Positions 1 to 12,619 are shown, counted from the stretch's first letter. The stretch: DNA of 64,000 nucleotides from Druceiella hillmani (GCA_039881145.1 JAYKKI010000027.1:18611001-18675000); one strand, 5' to 3'. Notes: a model not told the origin generated them from the sequence alone. Numbers and translations: made by a program.

Positions 1-1740
1 AACTTGAATTATTTTTGTGGACACTGCACTTATCATAGTATCAATAGATGAAACTTAAATTAAATTCTTAGTAATATTAAATATTAAGTTATTAACATAA
101 AAACGTCCAGGTAACAGACATTCAATATTTAATATTTTGAAAGAATATAAGGAAATACAAAAGTGTTAGAAACATACTGATAAGTCATACCGTCATAGTA
201 AAAACCATCAAAGCGATTTTTATTAGAAACGTCTTAAGACATCTAGTTGTCATTTTAGTGTACAATACAATTACACTTTATATCTTAAACCATTTCTGTC
301 CCTGCAGCTTTAAGTTGCTGTAAAAAATTCAACATTTTTGGTTCACGCAACAAACAAATTTGGCCCTTGAAAGAGTGTTTTTTTATTTATTTTACCATAG
401 CTTTTTGTCAGTGGTCATTATATAAAATTTATATGGTACTTCTGATTGATCCACAATCTTAAAAATCTGCATAAAAGGAGATCTTATAGCACAGATAAAG
501 GAAACAATGAATAATTCCTTATCCTAAATAAAATAAAAAATACAAAAATGTAAGATATAGGAGGCAACATATTTCAGTTCTATAAAAGCCTAGCAGCCCC
601 ACATTATCACTGGAAATTAAACAACAGCTAATTTCAGGTACAAATCGACATTCAAATTAAGAACCTTTTATGATGCGCTGGTAAAATAATGTAAATATAA
701 TTTTATAAAATAAATTTACTAAAATAATTTCAACCAAAAACATTTCTCTTTTTCCCGAACAGTATTCATATGATGATTCTACTAGATGCTCACTAACCAA
801 ACAGCTTTCGATGGGGAACAATAAAAATTTTGAAGAGATTTATTTACAAAATTTTCTTAAAAATATTGAATGAAAATTGTTTGCTGCCTTTTCCTATACA
901 CTTCTAGACATTACATAAGTTATTATAATTTGGTCAAGTTACAATTAAAAAATTTATGAACGCTTGAATAAAATATTGTTATTTTCCTTATTTACTATTC
1001 CAGAAAATAAAGAAATGGTTTTTATGATTAATCGCTTTTTATCTAAAACAAAGTAAGATATCTTAAGCCCATGTCGAATAAAAATAAAATTGGAATAATA
1101 TAATAATTTTATAAATATTTCTCCTGTGAACAAATTTATTACTTTTATTTTGCTACTAATATTGCCAGGTTGGTAATTAGCTACGCACCGTTTGTTGATA
1201 AAAATATATTTCTTTTTATGTCAAGCACGTAGAACATACCAAACGTAACAACATTTATTAAATCAATACATTTTAAAATGATGCCCCTTTAATATGAATT
1301 TGTCTGTCGAAACGGTGAACCTTCGAAAGTTCCAGGTTTCAGTTGAACAGTGTTGCAACAAAAGTTGAAATACACCCAAGTAGATCATAATGTTGAAGAA
1401 TTTCTTCGTCGCAATCACAAATATTTTATCAAACTATTTCTTTTTCCAGCACATGAATTATAAAATTGTTTGTGATTTTTCTACATGTCAAAATTATTTA
1501 TAAAATAATTTTATCATTTAACAAATACAGAGTACAAATATAAAGCGCGTTTAATATTTTACTATATTCAGTTTTGTTAAGAAAATATTATGTCCTGAAT
1601 AATAATATGTATTTGAAAATAAACTAATCTTTCAAATTTTAGTTCATCGAGGAAAATATTGAAAATAAATAACAACACCGTTATCGACACTATTAAAAAC
1701 ATATCGAATAAATAACATAAAAACAATAATGGAAACAAAA
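1..1740. other. AT-rich DNA, nothing recognised
   Basis: I see no open frame, RNA gene, hairpin or repeat copy here that I can support. The stretch is AT-rich with scattered poly-A and poly-T. Homology between units A and B starts to be visible only at its right edge. Confidence 0.6.
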
Positions 1741-2107
1741 CTTATATAATGGTACTCAGATGGAGTAGCAAATTATCTAAATACAATATTTTCGTATACC
1801 AAAAGTATTAAATCGAAAAATAGTAAACAATTGGAGATGGAGACTACACATAACAGCGATAAGTAAAATAAAACATGCTATCTTAACCAGGTACAGTAGT
1901 CGGATACAAAAATTGTTATATAATTTCAATCTTAACGTTCAGATAAAGCAAAGATACTTGTCACAAGTAGAAAAATGAGAGATCTTCAATTACCATTGCG
2001 GACAAAACTATAATTTTTAAGCAACATTCTCCTGATGAGTATAATCCGCCTCAACTTGTTATTTATTGGTATGTTACGTAGAATCAGTATCTTGAAATCT
2101 ACATCCC

Positions 2108-2345
2108 GAAAAAAGAAAAAATTCAACAAAATGTTTTCGATTACGACGACGAGATATATTTCGTAAGCGTTGGTGTAGTTCTCTTTCCGCTGCTCAATTT
2201 TAGAGCGCGATGCTCTTCAATTGAAGCTCCGAGCTTTTGAAAGTTCGCTGCCGAGCTTTTGAATTGAAGGGCGCGCCGATGCGAATGACATAGTAAATAT
2301 TGTTAGGCGTGTTGGAGTACTTGGGCGCTTGGAATTGAGTTTTAT
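2108..2345 (+). repeat. M1 island, copy A
   Basis: GC-richer island shared with 11.26-11.47 kb and 23.10-23.32 kb. Conserved words include ATTACGACGACGAGATAT, CCGCTGCTCAATTTTAG, GCTCTTCAATTGAAG and two GAGCTTTTGAA repeats. Its reverse complement aligns by eye with the M4 islands, anchored at GCGAACTTT on one side and at ATCGAA followed by TTGAACTTTTT on the other. No conserved reading frame is evident. Promoter, enhancer and end-of-element are all possible roles. Confidence 0.75.
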
Positions 2346-4112
2346 TAACAAATGGCATATGAGTACTATTTGCCTAACTTTATTGATATATTTTTGTTTA
2401 TGGAGAATTATATTAATGTACTATATTTGTTATTACAGTATATTTTAAATAGCTGACTGTCTAATAATACTGAGTGAGATAAATTTTAATGTTTTTCATG
2501 TAAACAAGAATCAATTGTAACAAATATTTCGAACCCTTTGTAAAAGGAATTTAATTTTTGTAAATTTTTTAATTAAATTCTAGTACGAATAGCGAAAAAA
2601 ACATAGATTTTTGTGAAATGTTTTACATAAAATTAATAAAGACCTTATTATATAAAGCTCTTTGTAAATTGTGCCGCTTTCTGATGTTCGGTATATATAA
2701 ATGGGTAATATTTATTTATGAAAAAAAAATCAGAAAATATTTCAATGTGTGTCGGACTTTCATGCATAAATTAAACTGCACTGCTTCTATTTAGAACAAT
2801 TCTTTCGAAATATTAACATTTGAAAAAGCAAAACAACACTCTCTCCTTATCAAAAAATACAATCTCCTATAAAGGCACTAAAATACTTTAATAGATTAAA
2901 TATATTAAAAAACTTTTCTGGCTCTAAAAGGACTAGAGTATGATTAGAAGATATGAAGAAGTATTTCATTTTACTTTGTTTATTTGAAAATTATAAATAA
3001 TGCTTACATTTATAATGTTTGTTAAAAAATTTAGTCAATTGAAATTAATTACTTCTATATAATTGCTTGCGAGATAATAAAATAGCACAAAATATTATCG
3101 TCTATCAATCCAATATAAAAATGAAATTTATCCGGTTTAAATCCAATAATTTTTTTGTAGGTATTACCTGAGATATAATTTTGAAATTAAAGAAAGTATA
3201 TATCGAGAATTGCTTGACCATGACCACAAGTTTGAGCGCTGTATAATAATAAACCGAGCGGTCTAATGGAAAACAAACTACAAAAAAATTTTACGAATAT
3301 GGAATTTCCCAGTACACGAATCATATACCCTCGAAGGAAAAATTGTGTCAAAGTGATAAAGAAAAAGGAATTAATAAAATTTGAAATGAAATTACAGAAA
3401 ACATTACTCGAAAGGGTTACGACAATTTCTACAAAAAATTACTCAATTTGAAAAATATATTTTTCATTCAAGTATTATTAAACAAGGTAAATAACAAATA
3501 AATCAAAATTGGAAACAATAAATTGGCCTTTTGCCCTCAAGCTATTGCCTGAGCATAACCCTTTAAATACATTCCACTAAAATCATAATAAAGATATATT
3601 TCTTTAACGTAAACTTTAAACACTATAATGTAGCTATCATAAATTTAGCCACCTTTAGTAACGGCATATTATTAAGCTTTTAATTTTAATTCATAATGAA
3701 CACTTAGCCTTACCTGATCGTAGAAACAAAACTAAGACATTTCTCTCAATCGTTACAAAAAACAGTTCGCTATTCTTTCATATAAAAATCGAGAATATTT
3801 CTGTTAAAATAGCAATATTTGAAATGAAATATAATGAAAGAAACCATCTTAATAAGACAGGATTTCATGTCATAATTTAGCAGTATTTCATGTAACAATT
3901 AGTGATGAACTGAATCAATAACTTCAGGAATAATAAAAATTGTTCGGAAATATGTAGAATATTAGCTGGTTGCTAATATTTCGATTAAATTTCTGTATCA
4001 CAACCATTCAAGGGTCGTGCATTTAGAATCCATGAACCATAGTGAGGAGACTTGTTTTACAGAAGAGAGCCATTTTGAAATGTTCAATTAACAGTTTCAT
4101 CTCTGAATATTA

Positions 4113-4113
<1 letters not shown>
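2346..4113. other. Diverged inter-island DNA of unit A
   Basis: Contains patches that align with unit B, for example around 2.70-2.85 kb against 11.90-12.03 kb (GTCGGACTT, then TTTCGAAATATTAA). The only open frame over 60 codons (3266-3451) is lysine- and asparagine-rich AT sequence with no family resemblance and is not called a gene. Confidence 0.5.

Positions 4114-4174
<61 letters not shown>
4114..4174. repeat. (TA)n microsatellite
   Basis: About 30 uninterrupted TA units. It directly abuts the first recognisable codon of the mariner remnant, so the transposase N-terminal third is missing exactly where the microsatellite begins. Confidence 0.95.
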
Positions 4175-4176
<2 letters not shown>

Positions 4177-4945
4177 ATTTAGAAATATTTAAAAGCATTA
4201 TTGAAACAGATCCCAGATTAAGAAAAAGCGTTGTTTTGGAACAGCTATTTTTATTCTCCTAAACTGCAATGGAAAAACAACTTCATGCTTTGAGAAAGAA
4301 GTGGAAATATTCCATTTGGCTACTACACGAGCTAACACCCTTTCAAATTCAGAGGAGAACTAATGTGTGCCTGGAGCTTCTGAGTTCCCATCGTACCAAC
4401 GAGAGGCTAAAGTATCTGGTTACAGGAGATGAAAAGTGAGTGGTTTATGTTAATTTTTAGCGTAAACGCCAATGGCTAGATGCTGGAGAAAAAGGTGTAC
4501 CTAGACCAAAATATAATATTGGACAAAATATGCTTTTGAGTGCATGGTGGGATATAAATGGAGTTAGTCACTGAGTTATTGATTGGGATCTCTTTCAAGC
4601 TAACAATACCGTTACAGCTAAGATTTATTAAGAAGTAAAGCGACCTCTAAACTTCCTTCGAATCAAAGTTTATTTTTTGCATGATATATTTACTTTTATA
4701 TGCTACTTCTTATTTTTATATTCTACGTCAGAGTACGGTGGGTCACTCTGCAGATCTTTTGTCATCTAATTACCATCTGTTCCACTCTCTACTTAATAAT
4801 TTACGTGATATGAAATTCAAAGACGAAAGTCATATCAAAATTGAACTTCACCAGTTCAGTTAAAGGCCCAAATATTTCCACAAGGTATACAGAGATGGTG
4901 ATAATCTGTAATTCGTACGCTCAATACAAAACTATACTTCAGAAA
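4173..4945 (+). pseudogene. Decayed mariner transposase, N-terminus lost
   Basis: Remains of a Tc1/mariner-superfamily transposase, the DDE/D enzyme that cuts and pastes its own element at TA sites. Pieces read in order across shifted frames: IDLEIFKSIIETDPR (second helix-turn-helix region), LLHELTPFQ, SSHRTNERLKYLVTGDEK, KRQWLDAGEKGVPRPKYN, LLSAWWDINGV, LHD, and SSNYHLFHSLLNNLR. The first catalytic aspartate (TGDEK) is present, and the following tryptophan codon is TGA. The histidine-aspartate of the second catalytic motif survives. The third catalytic aspartate, normally in PSDYHLF, is asparagine. Several stops and frameshifts make it inactive. A final match to the C-terminal GI..RW region lies near 4890-4905. 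Inverted termini were not found, and the N-terminal third is replaced by a TA microsatellite. Confidence 0.88.
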
Positions 4946-5345
4946 TGACATATGGGTAAATATTTAATAACTTAAGTGAATATAACTTTATTGAAAATGA
5001 CAAAACTGTTAACAAAGTTTATAAAGATATTTGTTTAATAAGTCCTTATTACACAGTAAATCGAACTTACTTTTTATTATTTGAAACTTGCTGAAAGTTG
5101 GTTTTAAAACGTGATATAATCAACATTATTATTATTTTAATTTTACAGGTATATAATATTACCTATATTCATTTTACAAGTGTGCATCTGAAATGATCGT
5201 TTTTTTTTTATTACGTGAAATATATTTTCTAAGTTGAAAGATATTACATTATATTTCATCAAAGTAATTTGTTACTGCGTTTTCTTCGTAAAGTAGATTA
5301 CGCTATTTAAGAAAATTTTGCTGAAAAAGCTCATTTCATATTTAA
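4946..5345. other. AT-rich DNA, nothing recognised
   Basis: No supported feature. The 3' inverted terminus of the mariner copy would be expected in the first part, but I could not identify it. Confidence 0.5.
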
Positions 5346-5349
5346 TATT

Positions 5350-5705
5350 AATTTTAATCATATTTTTCCCATGAAACAAAATTCATCTAAATCCAATTTG
5401 TTTTCACTCTCCGGTTTAAAGCCTAAATGTAACGGATTAACAGCCTTCTTCTTATTTGCACTAGCTCTTGTGACGCCAATACTGACAGGCAGGCCCTTTA
5501 TAATTAAAACACCCATCGTACCGAATAGGGCTCCTTTTAATCAAACAATTTCCTTCCAGGCTACATTGTCTGCAGTAATAGAAGGATCGACTTGAGAACG
5601 TTTTCTCAAGGTAAGTTCGTGATAGATACCGACTTAGCAGATTCAGGTTGAGGCCCAGGCCGTTAATGGAGCGAAACCTTGTTTCCAACTTCATTACTGT
5701 TAGCA
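5350..5705. repeat. M2 block, copy A
   Basis: Duplicated at 16.27-16.51 kb with clear base-level similarity, including GGCAGGCCCTTT, CTCCTTTTAATCAAAC, GATAGATACCGACTTAGCAGA and CTTGTTTC. Two readings are worth recording. On the plus strand both copies have a short open frame beginning GRPF(I/V)IKT, and A ends in a good splice-donor context at about 5609 (CTCAAG then GTAAGT). On the minus strand both copies share a frame reading AWKE(I/V)V, an in-frame TGA, then LKGA(L/I)FGT and VLI.KGLP; in A this frame continues through VNPLHLGFKPESENKLDLDE to about 5350. Neither reading is intact in both copies. It may be a relic exon or conserved noncoding DNA. Confidence 0.6.
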
Positions 5706-6269
5706 ATTATATAATCGTTTTCTATGTACAAATAAAATTGAAGCGTGTATCGTTACAAAGTTAGCACGTGTATCAGTCATTTAGTGGCTTTTATAAGTGT
5801 TATATTTCTTTTTCAGTTAACTCGAAAAAAACATTTTTTTAAAAATTTATCTTAGGAAGTTAAACAATTTAAACTGAAGCCAAACATTTGTAATACAATA
5901 GTGCCATCAATCGTATATGACACGCTCTAACATAATTCTAATAATTATCGGAATTATGTTGAACGTATATTGATAATTTCAACATAATTTCAATATTTGG
6001 AAGTACACTGGAGTTATAGATTTTACTAAAGATGGGTTAAAACAGAATAGTCAAGTTAAACTCAATTTTTCGCAATTTATAACAAAACATATACCTAAAT
6101 ATGTTATTAGTAATGTCTCAGTTAAATCAATTATTTTAGTATCATGCTCATAAAACATCATATCAAAACACCGCACACAGTTTTATGTGAAAAATGATGT
6201 AAGTAAATTTTTCTGAAAAATATTGTTTAGCATGTGAAAAGTAACTTCAACCATGAAGTGAAGATTCTT
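5706..6269. other. Diverged DNA of unit A
   Basis: Weak patchy similarity to 16.5-16.95 kb. No gene-like signal was seen. Confidence 0.4.
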
Positions 6270-6560
6270 AGCTCCCACATTCCCTACATATTTTTCTATA
6301 TTGTTCTAATTCATCTACTGAAATAGAACAAGATACCCTTAATATACGAAAATAGGTAACATTCATGAGATTACTCATCACAATAATTACGTAACCAAGT
6401 CACAGCATTACTCATCTTGAGTCAATAATTTTCCGTTGGTCGTCTAACACTTGTAGTTTATCGATCTCAAATTAGTTATTCATTCTCGAATATCAATCTG
6501 TAATTGAGTTTCAAGTAATTGGATGCAATTGGATCGTTCATCACCATATCATAGGAGTCA
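6270..6560. repeat. Shared block, copy A
   Basis: Aligns by eye with 16,955-17,240. Shared words include TAATTCAT, ACTRAAATAGAAC, TTACCCTTAAT-like and ACGTAAC, then an AAATTAGTTA segment. No open frame runs through either copy. Function is unknown; it is conserved noncoding DNA or a decayed exon. Confidence 0.55.
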
Positions 6561-7945
6561 AAAATCCAACCACATATTTTCTTAAAATACAGTCGAATGA
6601 ATAAATTTTACCAATGGATTAAATACAAAATTTAAGACAGAGTAAGCAGATTGACCCAGTATTAAACTTTGGTTATGAACAATATTTTGAGTGATTTTAC
6701 AATTAATGTATTTGTATATATACTTTCATATGCAGAGAATGTAGACCGGATTACTAGAACATTAAATGCTATATAAAAATATTTAATTTCCCCGTCAACA
6801 CTTCAGAAGAAGTAGGTCAAAAAAATCAGTGAAAGCAAATTAAATGTATGCTATTAGCAAAATTTATTTCCATTCAACTATGAATCTTCAGAAATTACAA
6901 AAATTTCACGTACAGAAATCAACTGTGAGTACAAGATTAGTTTTGAAATTCTTGTCGATAATAATGTCATATTTTAGAAAAAAAATCAGTCTTAAAGACG
7001 ACAAATTTAATCAATGTGTTAAAGGCCTTCAAAAAATAAATTTACTATCACACAAAAGAAATCTGTTTAATCTAACCTACGCTTTAGAACTTTTTAAAAT
7101 TAACTAAGAAAATATTTAAAAGTTGTCATCAGTAACAAATTCTTGATTGTCTCAAAATTTCCGTGTCTTGAAGAAAAAGGTTTGGTATGAAACAACGAAG
7201 TGGAGAAGAAAGAGTCATTTTAAATTAAAATAAAATAAATTGCATGCCATTATAAGTATATAAGTGAAAACACCAGTAAAAGTTAAAAAAATTTCACACA
7301 TCCGTTGAACCTGAGGTAAGTTTATATTAAGATGAGTTAATTGTTTACAGATCGAATACCACTATTTATAACAGAAAAAACTTGACTAAAAGAAAAAACC
7401 TAAATTACACTTACTATGTCTCTTAAAATTTCCTGAATGTATTTAGATACATATTAAAATTTAAGAGTACATGGTAATCCCAATTAAACTATGAATATTA
7501 ATTTTTCACAACATTAGTATATTTCCTACCATACCTTTCAGAAGCGTAATAGCAAACTAATTATAGGGATTTATAAGTTCGTATAGACATAGAAATCATT
7601 GATTTTAGGATTTATTTTTCCCTTCTGCCCTAAAACCTCCTATTACCCCGATTTGTAGGATTGTAGATCGACTGAATCTACCCTAAAACTTTTAATAGTC
7701 AATGAGTAAAACTATCGTCTGACAGAAAAGAATAAACTTTGAAAGGTCATGTCTTTTTATTGTGAAAACAAAAAAAAACTTGAAACGTTTTGGAGCAATA
7801 CAGCAATTTAATGCTCTGGGCCTCAGTATTCGATATTAATGAATTTGACATCTCAAATGGTGGTGCGTCTAATATACTGATGACTTTAAAATGTCCCCCA
7901 GAATTTTTTTTTATATTCTTATCTGGTTTTACTGCCATACACTAA
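6561..7945. other. AT-rich DNA with two unsupported short ORFs
   Basis: Open frames at 6844-7107 (+) and 7747-7938 (-) have no recognisable domain and no equivalent in units B or C, so they are not called. The region around 7.2-7.4 kb weakly aligns with 17.58-17.75 kb and 31.2-31.3 kb. Confidence 0.5.
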
Positions 7946-7949
7946 CAAT

Positions 7950-9340
7950 CCGGCTACTTCTATCTTCCCTAAAGGACGAAGCTACGTTATTAAAAAAATA
8001 AACTTCCTAAAAACTTTTCCAAAAGGAAGGAACTATATTAGGACTAACGTCTCAGCAAGTATACATAACACGAGGAAAACTCTTATTCCGGAAAAAAATT
8101 GTTGTTTTCCTTCAGAGTTTCGAAGAAACATTACTTAGGCGGTAGAAAATTAAAGTTTTAATTTGCAATAAATCTTCTTTTGGAAAAATAAGGGAAAAAT
8201 AAGACATTTTTACATCGAACCAATTTATCTTTTCGCTATTTTAATATTATTCAAATTAAAATCTTAATTGCCGGGCCTCTAAAAAGAAAATATTTGAATT
8301 AAATATGTATCTTTATCTTCGCCGTTTATTCCCTATTCGGCTTTTAAGAGTGAGGCGTTAATGTCTTGAATAAACATAATCTCATTTATTACTTGCAAAT
8401 TATTAAAACAAAATTCTCGGGCAGTTGACTCTGTGTAATCCATTTGTTCGTTGAAATTTATCTGATAATCAGCAAATTTTGCTTATGGAGCAATAAATTT
8501 AGACGAATATAACTTGTAAATTAATTAAACCAAAATATTTGAAATTCGATTTTTTCAAGAACGCGATAGTGAGTACTGGACATTTAACTAAAATGATTTA
8601 AAATTATTAATATCAAGCTTCAATCAATTAAGTCTAGATTTTCAGTTCTCAGTTATTCACTTTTATTATCCCTATTTTTCAAATACAGTACTAACTATTA
8701 TGGACACACTTAGTACAAAATGTCAAACTTTCGAAAAAATATCTCTCGTATTGTCAAATTATGGCGTAAAAACTAGATAGAAAAAGATTTTGTCTGAATT
8801 TTCAGATTTACTTCCCGCATACCTTCCTCTTTTCATCGCTAAAATACGGCCCATGTAGACAATATATTTATTACAATCATTTTATATCTTTGTTTTTATA
8901 TTATAAAATTGCTAATATTATGACTTATTTGCAGAAATTGTGAATCGTACATTGACAATATTTTCATGTATATGTGCACAACAAACTCTCTAAATAAATA
9001 CATAATAGTTTTAAATTAATTACGTATTGTATAACACGTAATACAAGTAATTAAGTACTATGTATACTCATTATCATCACTTGAGATGCCTGCCACCAAT
9101 TATATTTGTAACTTTAATATACTTAAAAAGTTTAACTTAAATTCCAAAAATTACCACAATACTTATTTCTTAACAAAGTTATCCATAGAATTATGAATAT
9201 AAACATTATATTTTACTTTTATTTAATAAATCTACAATGTTATAGCAGTGAATGATAAACAGTAAAATTGGGAAACTTTACAATTTTGAACAATTTGATA
9301 ACTATGATACATCTCCCTCTGATAGATTGAAACTGATGGG
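7950..9340. repeat. M3 block, copy A
   Basis: Series of patches shared with 18.53-19.44 kb and 32.03-33.37 kb. Examples are GAAGAAACATTACTTAGGCG with the GTAGAAAATTAAA that follows, CTTCGCCGTTTATT, TTAATGTCTTGAATAAACAT, TATTATGGACACACTT (A and B) and ATCTCTCGTATTGTCAAATT (A and C). On the minus strand, copies A and C share the peptide NEIMFIQDIN, but the surrounding frames are broken by stops. I treat it as non-coding or relic sequence. Confidence 0.6.
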
Positions 9341-9694
9341 AAAAGTTCTATTGACTATAATTAAAATTATATAAAATACTCTCGAAAATACTTGAGAAAA
9401 AAATTACGCTTATTTGATATTTACGTTTAAATTACTGATACAGGTTTAGATTGCTTATTTTGTGTCATGATAGAGTTAAGGTGTTGATAAAATATTAACG
9501 TCTTGTGAAACTACTTTGTATGTGGTTTACAAAAATTTTCTCCGCAGATACTTCTTAAACGTATCATATTTTGAAAATCGATATACTAAGATAAAATATA
9601 AAAATGAAATAAAATAATATGAACGTAAACTTTGTAAAATAAAATGATAAATAAATCACTAAGTTTCAGTACGTAACACTTTTGTACAGAAAAT

Positions 9695-9960
9695 GCACAC
9701 ATGTAATATCAACAGAGATACATGGATCTTTATTACCCTGAATCCAAATCTCGCACGCGAACTTTGATCGTAGCAAATCAAAAGCTCAAAAAAGCTTTCG
9801 ATTGAGGAGTGTCAGCGCCGGAAGTTGGGCGGCAGTGCTCGGGCGTATCCAATAAAAAAGCGAAGCTTACCGGAAGCACGCGATCGAAAAAATTCTGTCA
9901 AAGTTTTTCCTTTTCTTGCGTGCAATGGATATTATGACAGTTCGTGCCGTGTCTGCAATA
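9695..9960 (-). repeat. M4 island, copy A
   Basis: GC-richer island shared with 19.70-19.99, 33.81-34.10 and (partly) 50.06-50.20 kb. Contains CTCGCACGCGAACTTTGATC, GCTTTCGATTGAGGAGTGTC, GGAAGTTGGGCGGC, a CCAATAAAAAAGC segment and ACCGGAAGCACGCGATCGAA. Its sequence matches the reverse complement of M1. A minus-strand frame (NFFDR...RPTSGADTPQSKAF) is shared with copy C, but differences are not concentrated at third codon positions, A has in-frame stops and B is frameshifted, so coding is unlikely. A short imperfect hairpin (AAATCAAAAGCT against AGCTTTCGATT) is present in all copies. Confidence 0.75.
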
Positions 9961-11254
9961 TACCGTGATATGTCTGCGAAACCGACAATATATTTGTTTT
10001 TCACCTATTTTCTTGTAAAAGAAAAGAGAGCTAAATGTGGTAGTAGTAATATAATTATCTGACTAATTTATTATAAAACAGTGATTATCAGCTTTTAATT
10101 CAGAGCCAAAAAGATTGCAAAAGTAATTAATAACACCGGCGCTGACAATATTAAAAAATTATCAAAATAAAAAGCTGTCATGCATGAGTGGAATATGCTG
10201 TGAGGATTTCTTACACATTTAGGCATATATAAACATTTTAGGTAATATTTCTATCATATTACAAATATCAATTCTTCACAACTTGTATATATTGTCTGCT
10301 AGATCTTTCAAAAACGTTAAATCATGGTGCTTGCTTCAAAAATTATAATAACTAGGATATAGCTTTCTTACAATTTTTTCCTTGAATTCTGCAAACTGTC
10401 TTCCTTCAGAAATTTAGGTACTTTCGAAAATAACGAAAGAAAGACATTTTTTTGGAAAACAAAAAATATATTTTGAGATCCTAATTATTAGCCCTGTCAA
10501 ATGATATCTCACTATATATATAGGAAAACAAAAAACTATTTTTTCCATTAATTGGTTCGCTCTCCTAAAATTTGTATGTTAATATTTTTGATTATTATTT
10601 GTCGAAATATGTGTGCATTAATATGTTTTATTACTACGCCAAATGCCAAGTTTCCAAGCCAAGTGGTTTCTGAGAAAAACGACTGTGACAGACAGACAAG
10701 TACGTGAGTAAACTTATAAGTTTTTTTCATTTTTCCTATTGAGGTACAAAACCACAAAAAGAAGCAAGAACAATGATATAGTTAAATTCTACAAATACAC
10801 AAATAGCCCTACGAATTATGCAATTATGACATTTTCGTATCCTAGAAATCATGAACAAAAAAGTAAATTAGTGTGAAGAATCATAATCAACATGGAATTC
10901 AATGAAGATTACAAAACAGTATTCGCCTTAATTTTATTCATTTGGAAAATGACACTTGTATATAACGACAACAAGTAAAACAAAACATGCTGTATTAATC
11001 TGATGTACTAAAATGTTGCCAATCCCAGCATAATACGACAAAAAGCTCAGATAAAATGTACAATAGTTAATTATATGCAGAAACACTGGAGACTGCAAAC
11101 AAAACTAAATTTATTTGAAAGCAATTCCTTCTTCTTCTTATGATTATGATTAATCTTGGATAGTCTAATATGCATATTTACTGTTATCTACTATCATATT
11201 ATTTTATGTAAAATCAAAACTTTGACATCTATATTGAAACAAAAAGGAAAAAAA
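9961..11254. other. Spacer between units A and B
   Basis: AT-rich. The right part (10.9-11.2 kb) aligns with the DNA left of M1 in unit A (AACAAAACATGCT-like word). The minus-strand open frame 10,548-10,757 has no recognisable family and is not called. Confidence 0.5.
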
Positions 11255-11256
11255 TA

Positions 11257-11475
11257 ACAAACTCTTTTCTATTACGATGACTAGATATCAACTGTAAGCA
11301 TTGGTATAGTCCTCGATCCGCTGCTCAATTTTAGGGCGCGACGCTCTTCAATTGAAGCTTCGAGATTTCAAATTCGCTGGCGAGCTTTTGAATAAAAGGA
11401 CGCGGCAATGTGAATATCATAGTGAATATCGTTAGGGAAGTTATATAGGCCGATTGAAATTTCTTTTTATTAATA
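11257..11475 (+). repeat. M1 island, copy B
   Basis: Same island as at 2.1 and 23.1 kb: CCGCTGCTCAATTTTAGGGC, GCTCTTCAATTGAAGC and GCGAGCTTTTGAA are clear. The left segment (ATTACGATGACTAGATATC) is less conserved than between A and C. It ends in TTTTTATTAATAAAGAATAC, which is the empty-site equivalent of the LINE insertion point in unit C. Confidence 0.75.
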
Positions 11476-11638
11476 AAGAATACGTGGCTTCATCATTTTT
11501 TAATAAAATATATTTGTTTATAGAGAATTTTATAACTGTTCTATAGTCTCATTTAAATATTTCTAAAACAACTAACTGTGTCTGAATACTAAATAGGCAA
11601 AAATTGTAATATTTTTAAGAAAATAATAATAAATGATT

Positions 11639-11690
11639 GACATAATTTTTTAAAACTATTTGACATAATTTTTTAAAACTATTTGACATT
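11639..11690. repeat. 23-bp tandem repeat
   Basis: Two identical 23-bp copies begin at GACATAATTTTTTAAAAC, followed by a third start (GACATT). Confidence 0.9.
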
Positions 11691-11699
11691 TTTTGTAAA

Positions 11700-12615
11700 G
11701 AAATTGGATAATTTTTAAGTTTTATGATGTTAAATTCTACCATATAAGGAAAAACATATATTTTTGAGAATATATTAAAAAATTACTAAAAATCGTCTCA
11801 TTATATGATACTCTTTACAATTCATATTTTTTGTCATTTAATTCAAAAACACTTTGCAATACGAAATATCTATACAACCAAACAACCAGGCAACATTGAA
11901 ATATGAAAAAAATAAAATTTTCAAATATGAGTCGGACTTCCGCGCATGGGTTCGTTGAACCGATTCCATTTAGAATATTTCTTTCGAAATATTAATATTT
12001 TCGAAAGTAAATAACGTCCTCTTCTTTTATATTAACTGACTTTGGGTTATACGTAAATCATACCCTAATACAGTGCAGCATATATATTCACTCGCTTGAA
12101 ACGAAAGATAATCCAAGTATCAGAAGATATCAATCTGTTAAAAATTTTAAAAGGTTTAAAATGAACTTAATTTGACTATAAGGTACAAAGGTATCATTTT
12201 ACTTTACAAGAATAATTAACTCTTATTTATAATACCTCGCCAAAATATTAATATTCCTGTACTCGCATTTAAGTTATCTTTCTCTATTAAGTGCTTGTGA
12301 GTAATTAAAACCTAATTTTTTTTAATTGTTGGTTTTCACACCTCCAAAGAGAAACCATTCTAAGATCTTATAAACCGCTTGATGTAGAAAGAGATAATTA
12401 CGTGGTATAGTAATTAAACATGCAAACTCGGCCATATCAATAATTGAAAACTAATATTCATTTAGAAATTTTAGGGGTATCAAATTAAGTGCTCAGTTTT
12501 TTGTTTACATCATTATAAAACGTAGATAACATTTGAAAAAGCTAGTAATAATGGTTTCAAAATATTTTTCCATAATTTCAAGTATTGTAACTATCATAAA
12601 TACACCAAATTTATA
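11700..12615. other. Diverged inter-island DNA of unit B
   Basis: Aligns in patches with 2.6-3.1 kb (unit A) and 28.1-28.3 kb (unit C). No gene-like signal. Confidence 0.45.
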
Positions 12616-12619
12616 CGAA

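Larger units (their letters stand above)
1745..10000. repeat. Segmental duplication, unit A
   Basis: First of three collinear copies of one locus. Shared landmarks in order are M1 (2.11-2.35 kb), M2 (5.4-5.7 kb), a block at 6.27-6.56 kb, M3 (7.95-9.34 kb) and M4 (9.7-9.96 kb). The same order recurs at 11.3-20.0 kb (B) and, without a visible M2, at 23.1-34.1 kb (C). Similarity to B already shows upstream of M1, around 1.84-1.90 kb against 10.96-11.03 kb. The duplicated segment therefore seems larger than the M1-M4 interval. M1 and M4 are well conserved while the DNA between them is strongly diverged. No gene is recognised inside. Confidence 0.7.

Noticed and set aside
5371..5595. Plus-strand ORF with a hydrophobic stretch (FFLFALALVTPILTG) as a secreted peptide gene
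   Set aside because: The hydrophobic part is not kept in copy B, and B has no equivalent start codon. Only the downstream GRPF segment is shared.
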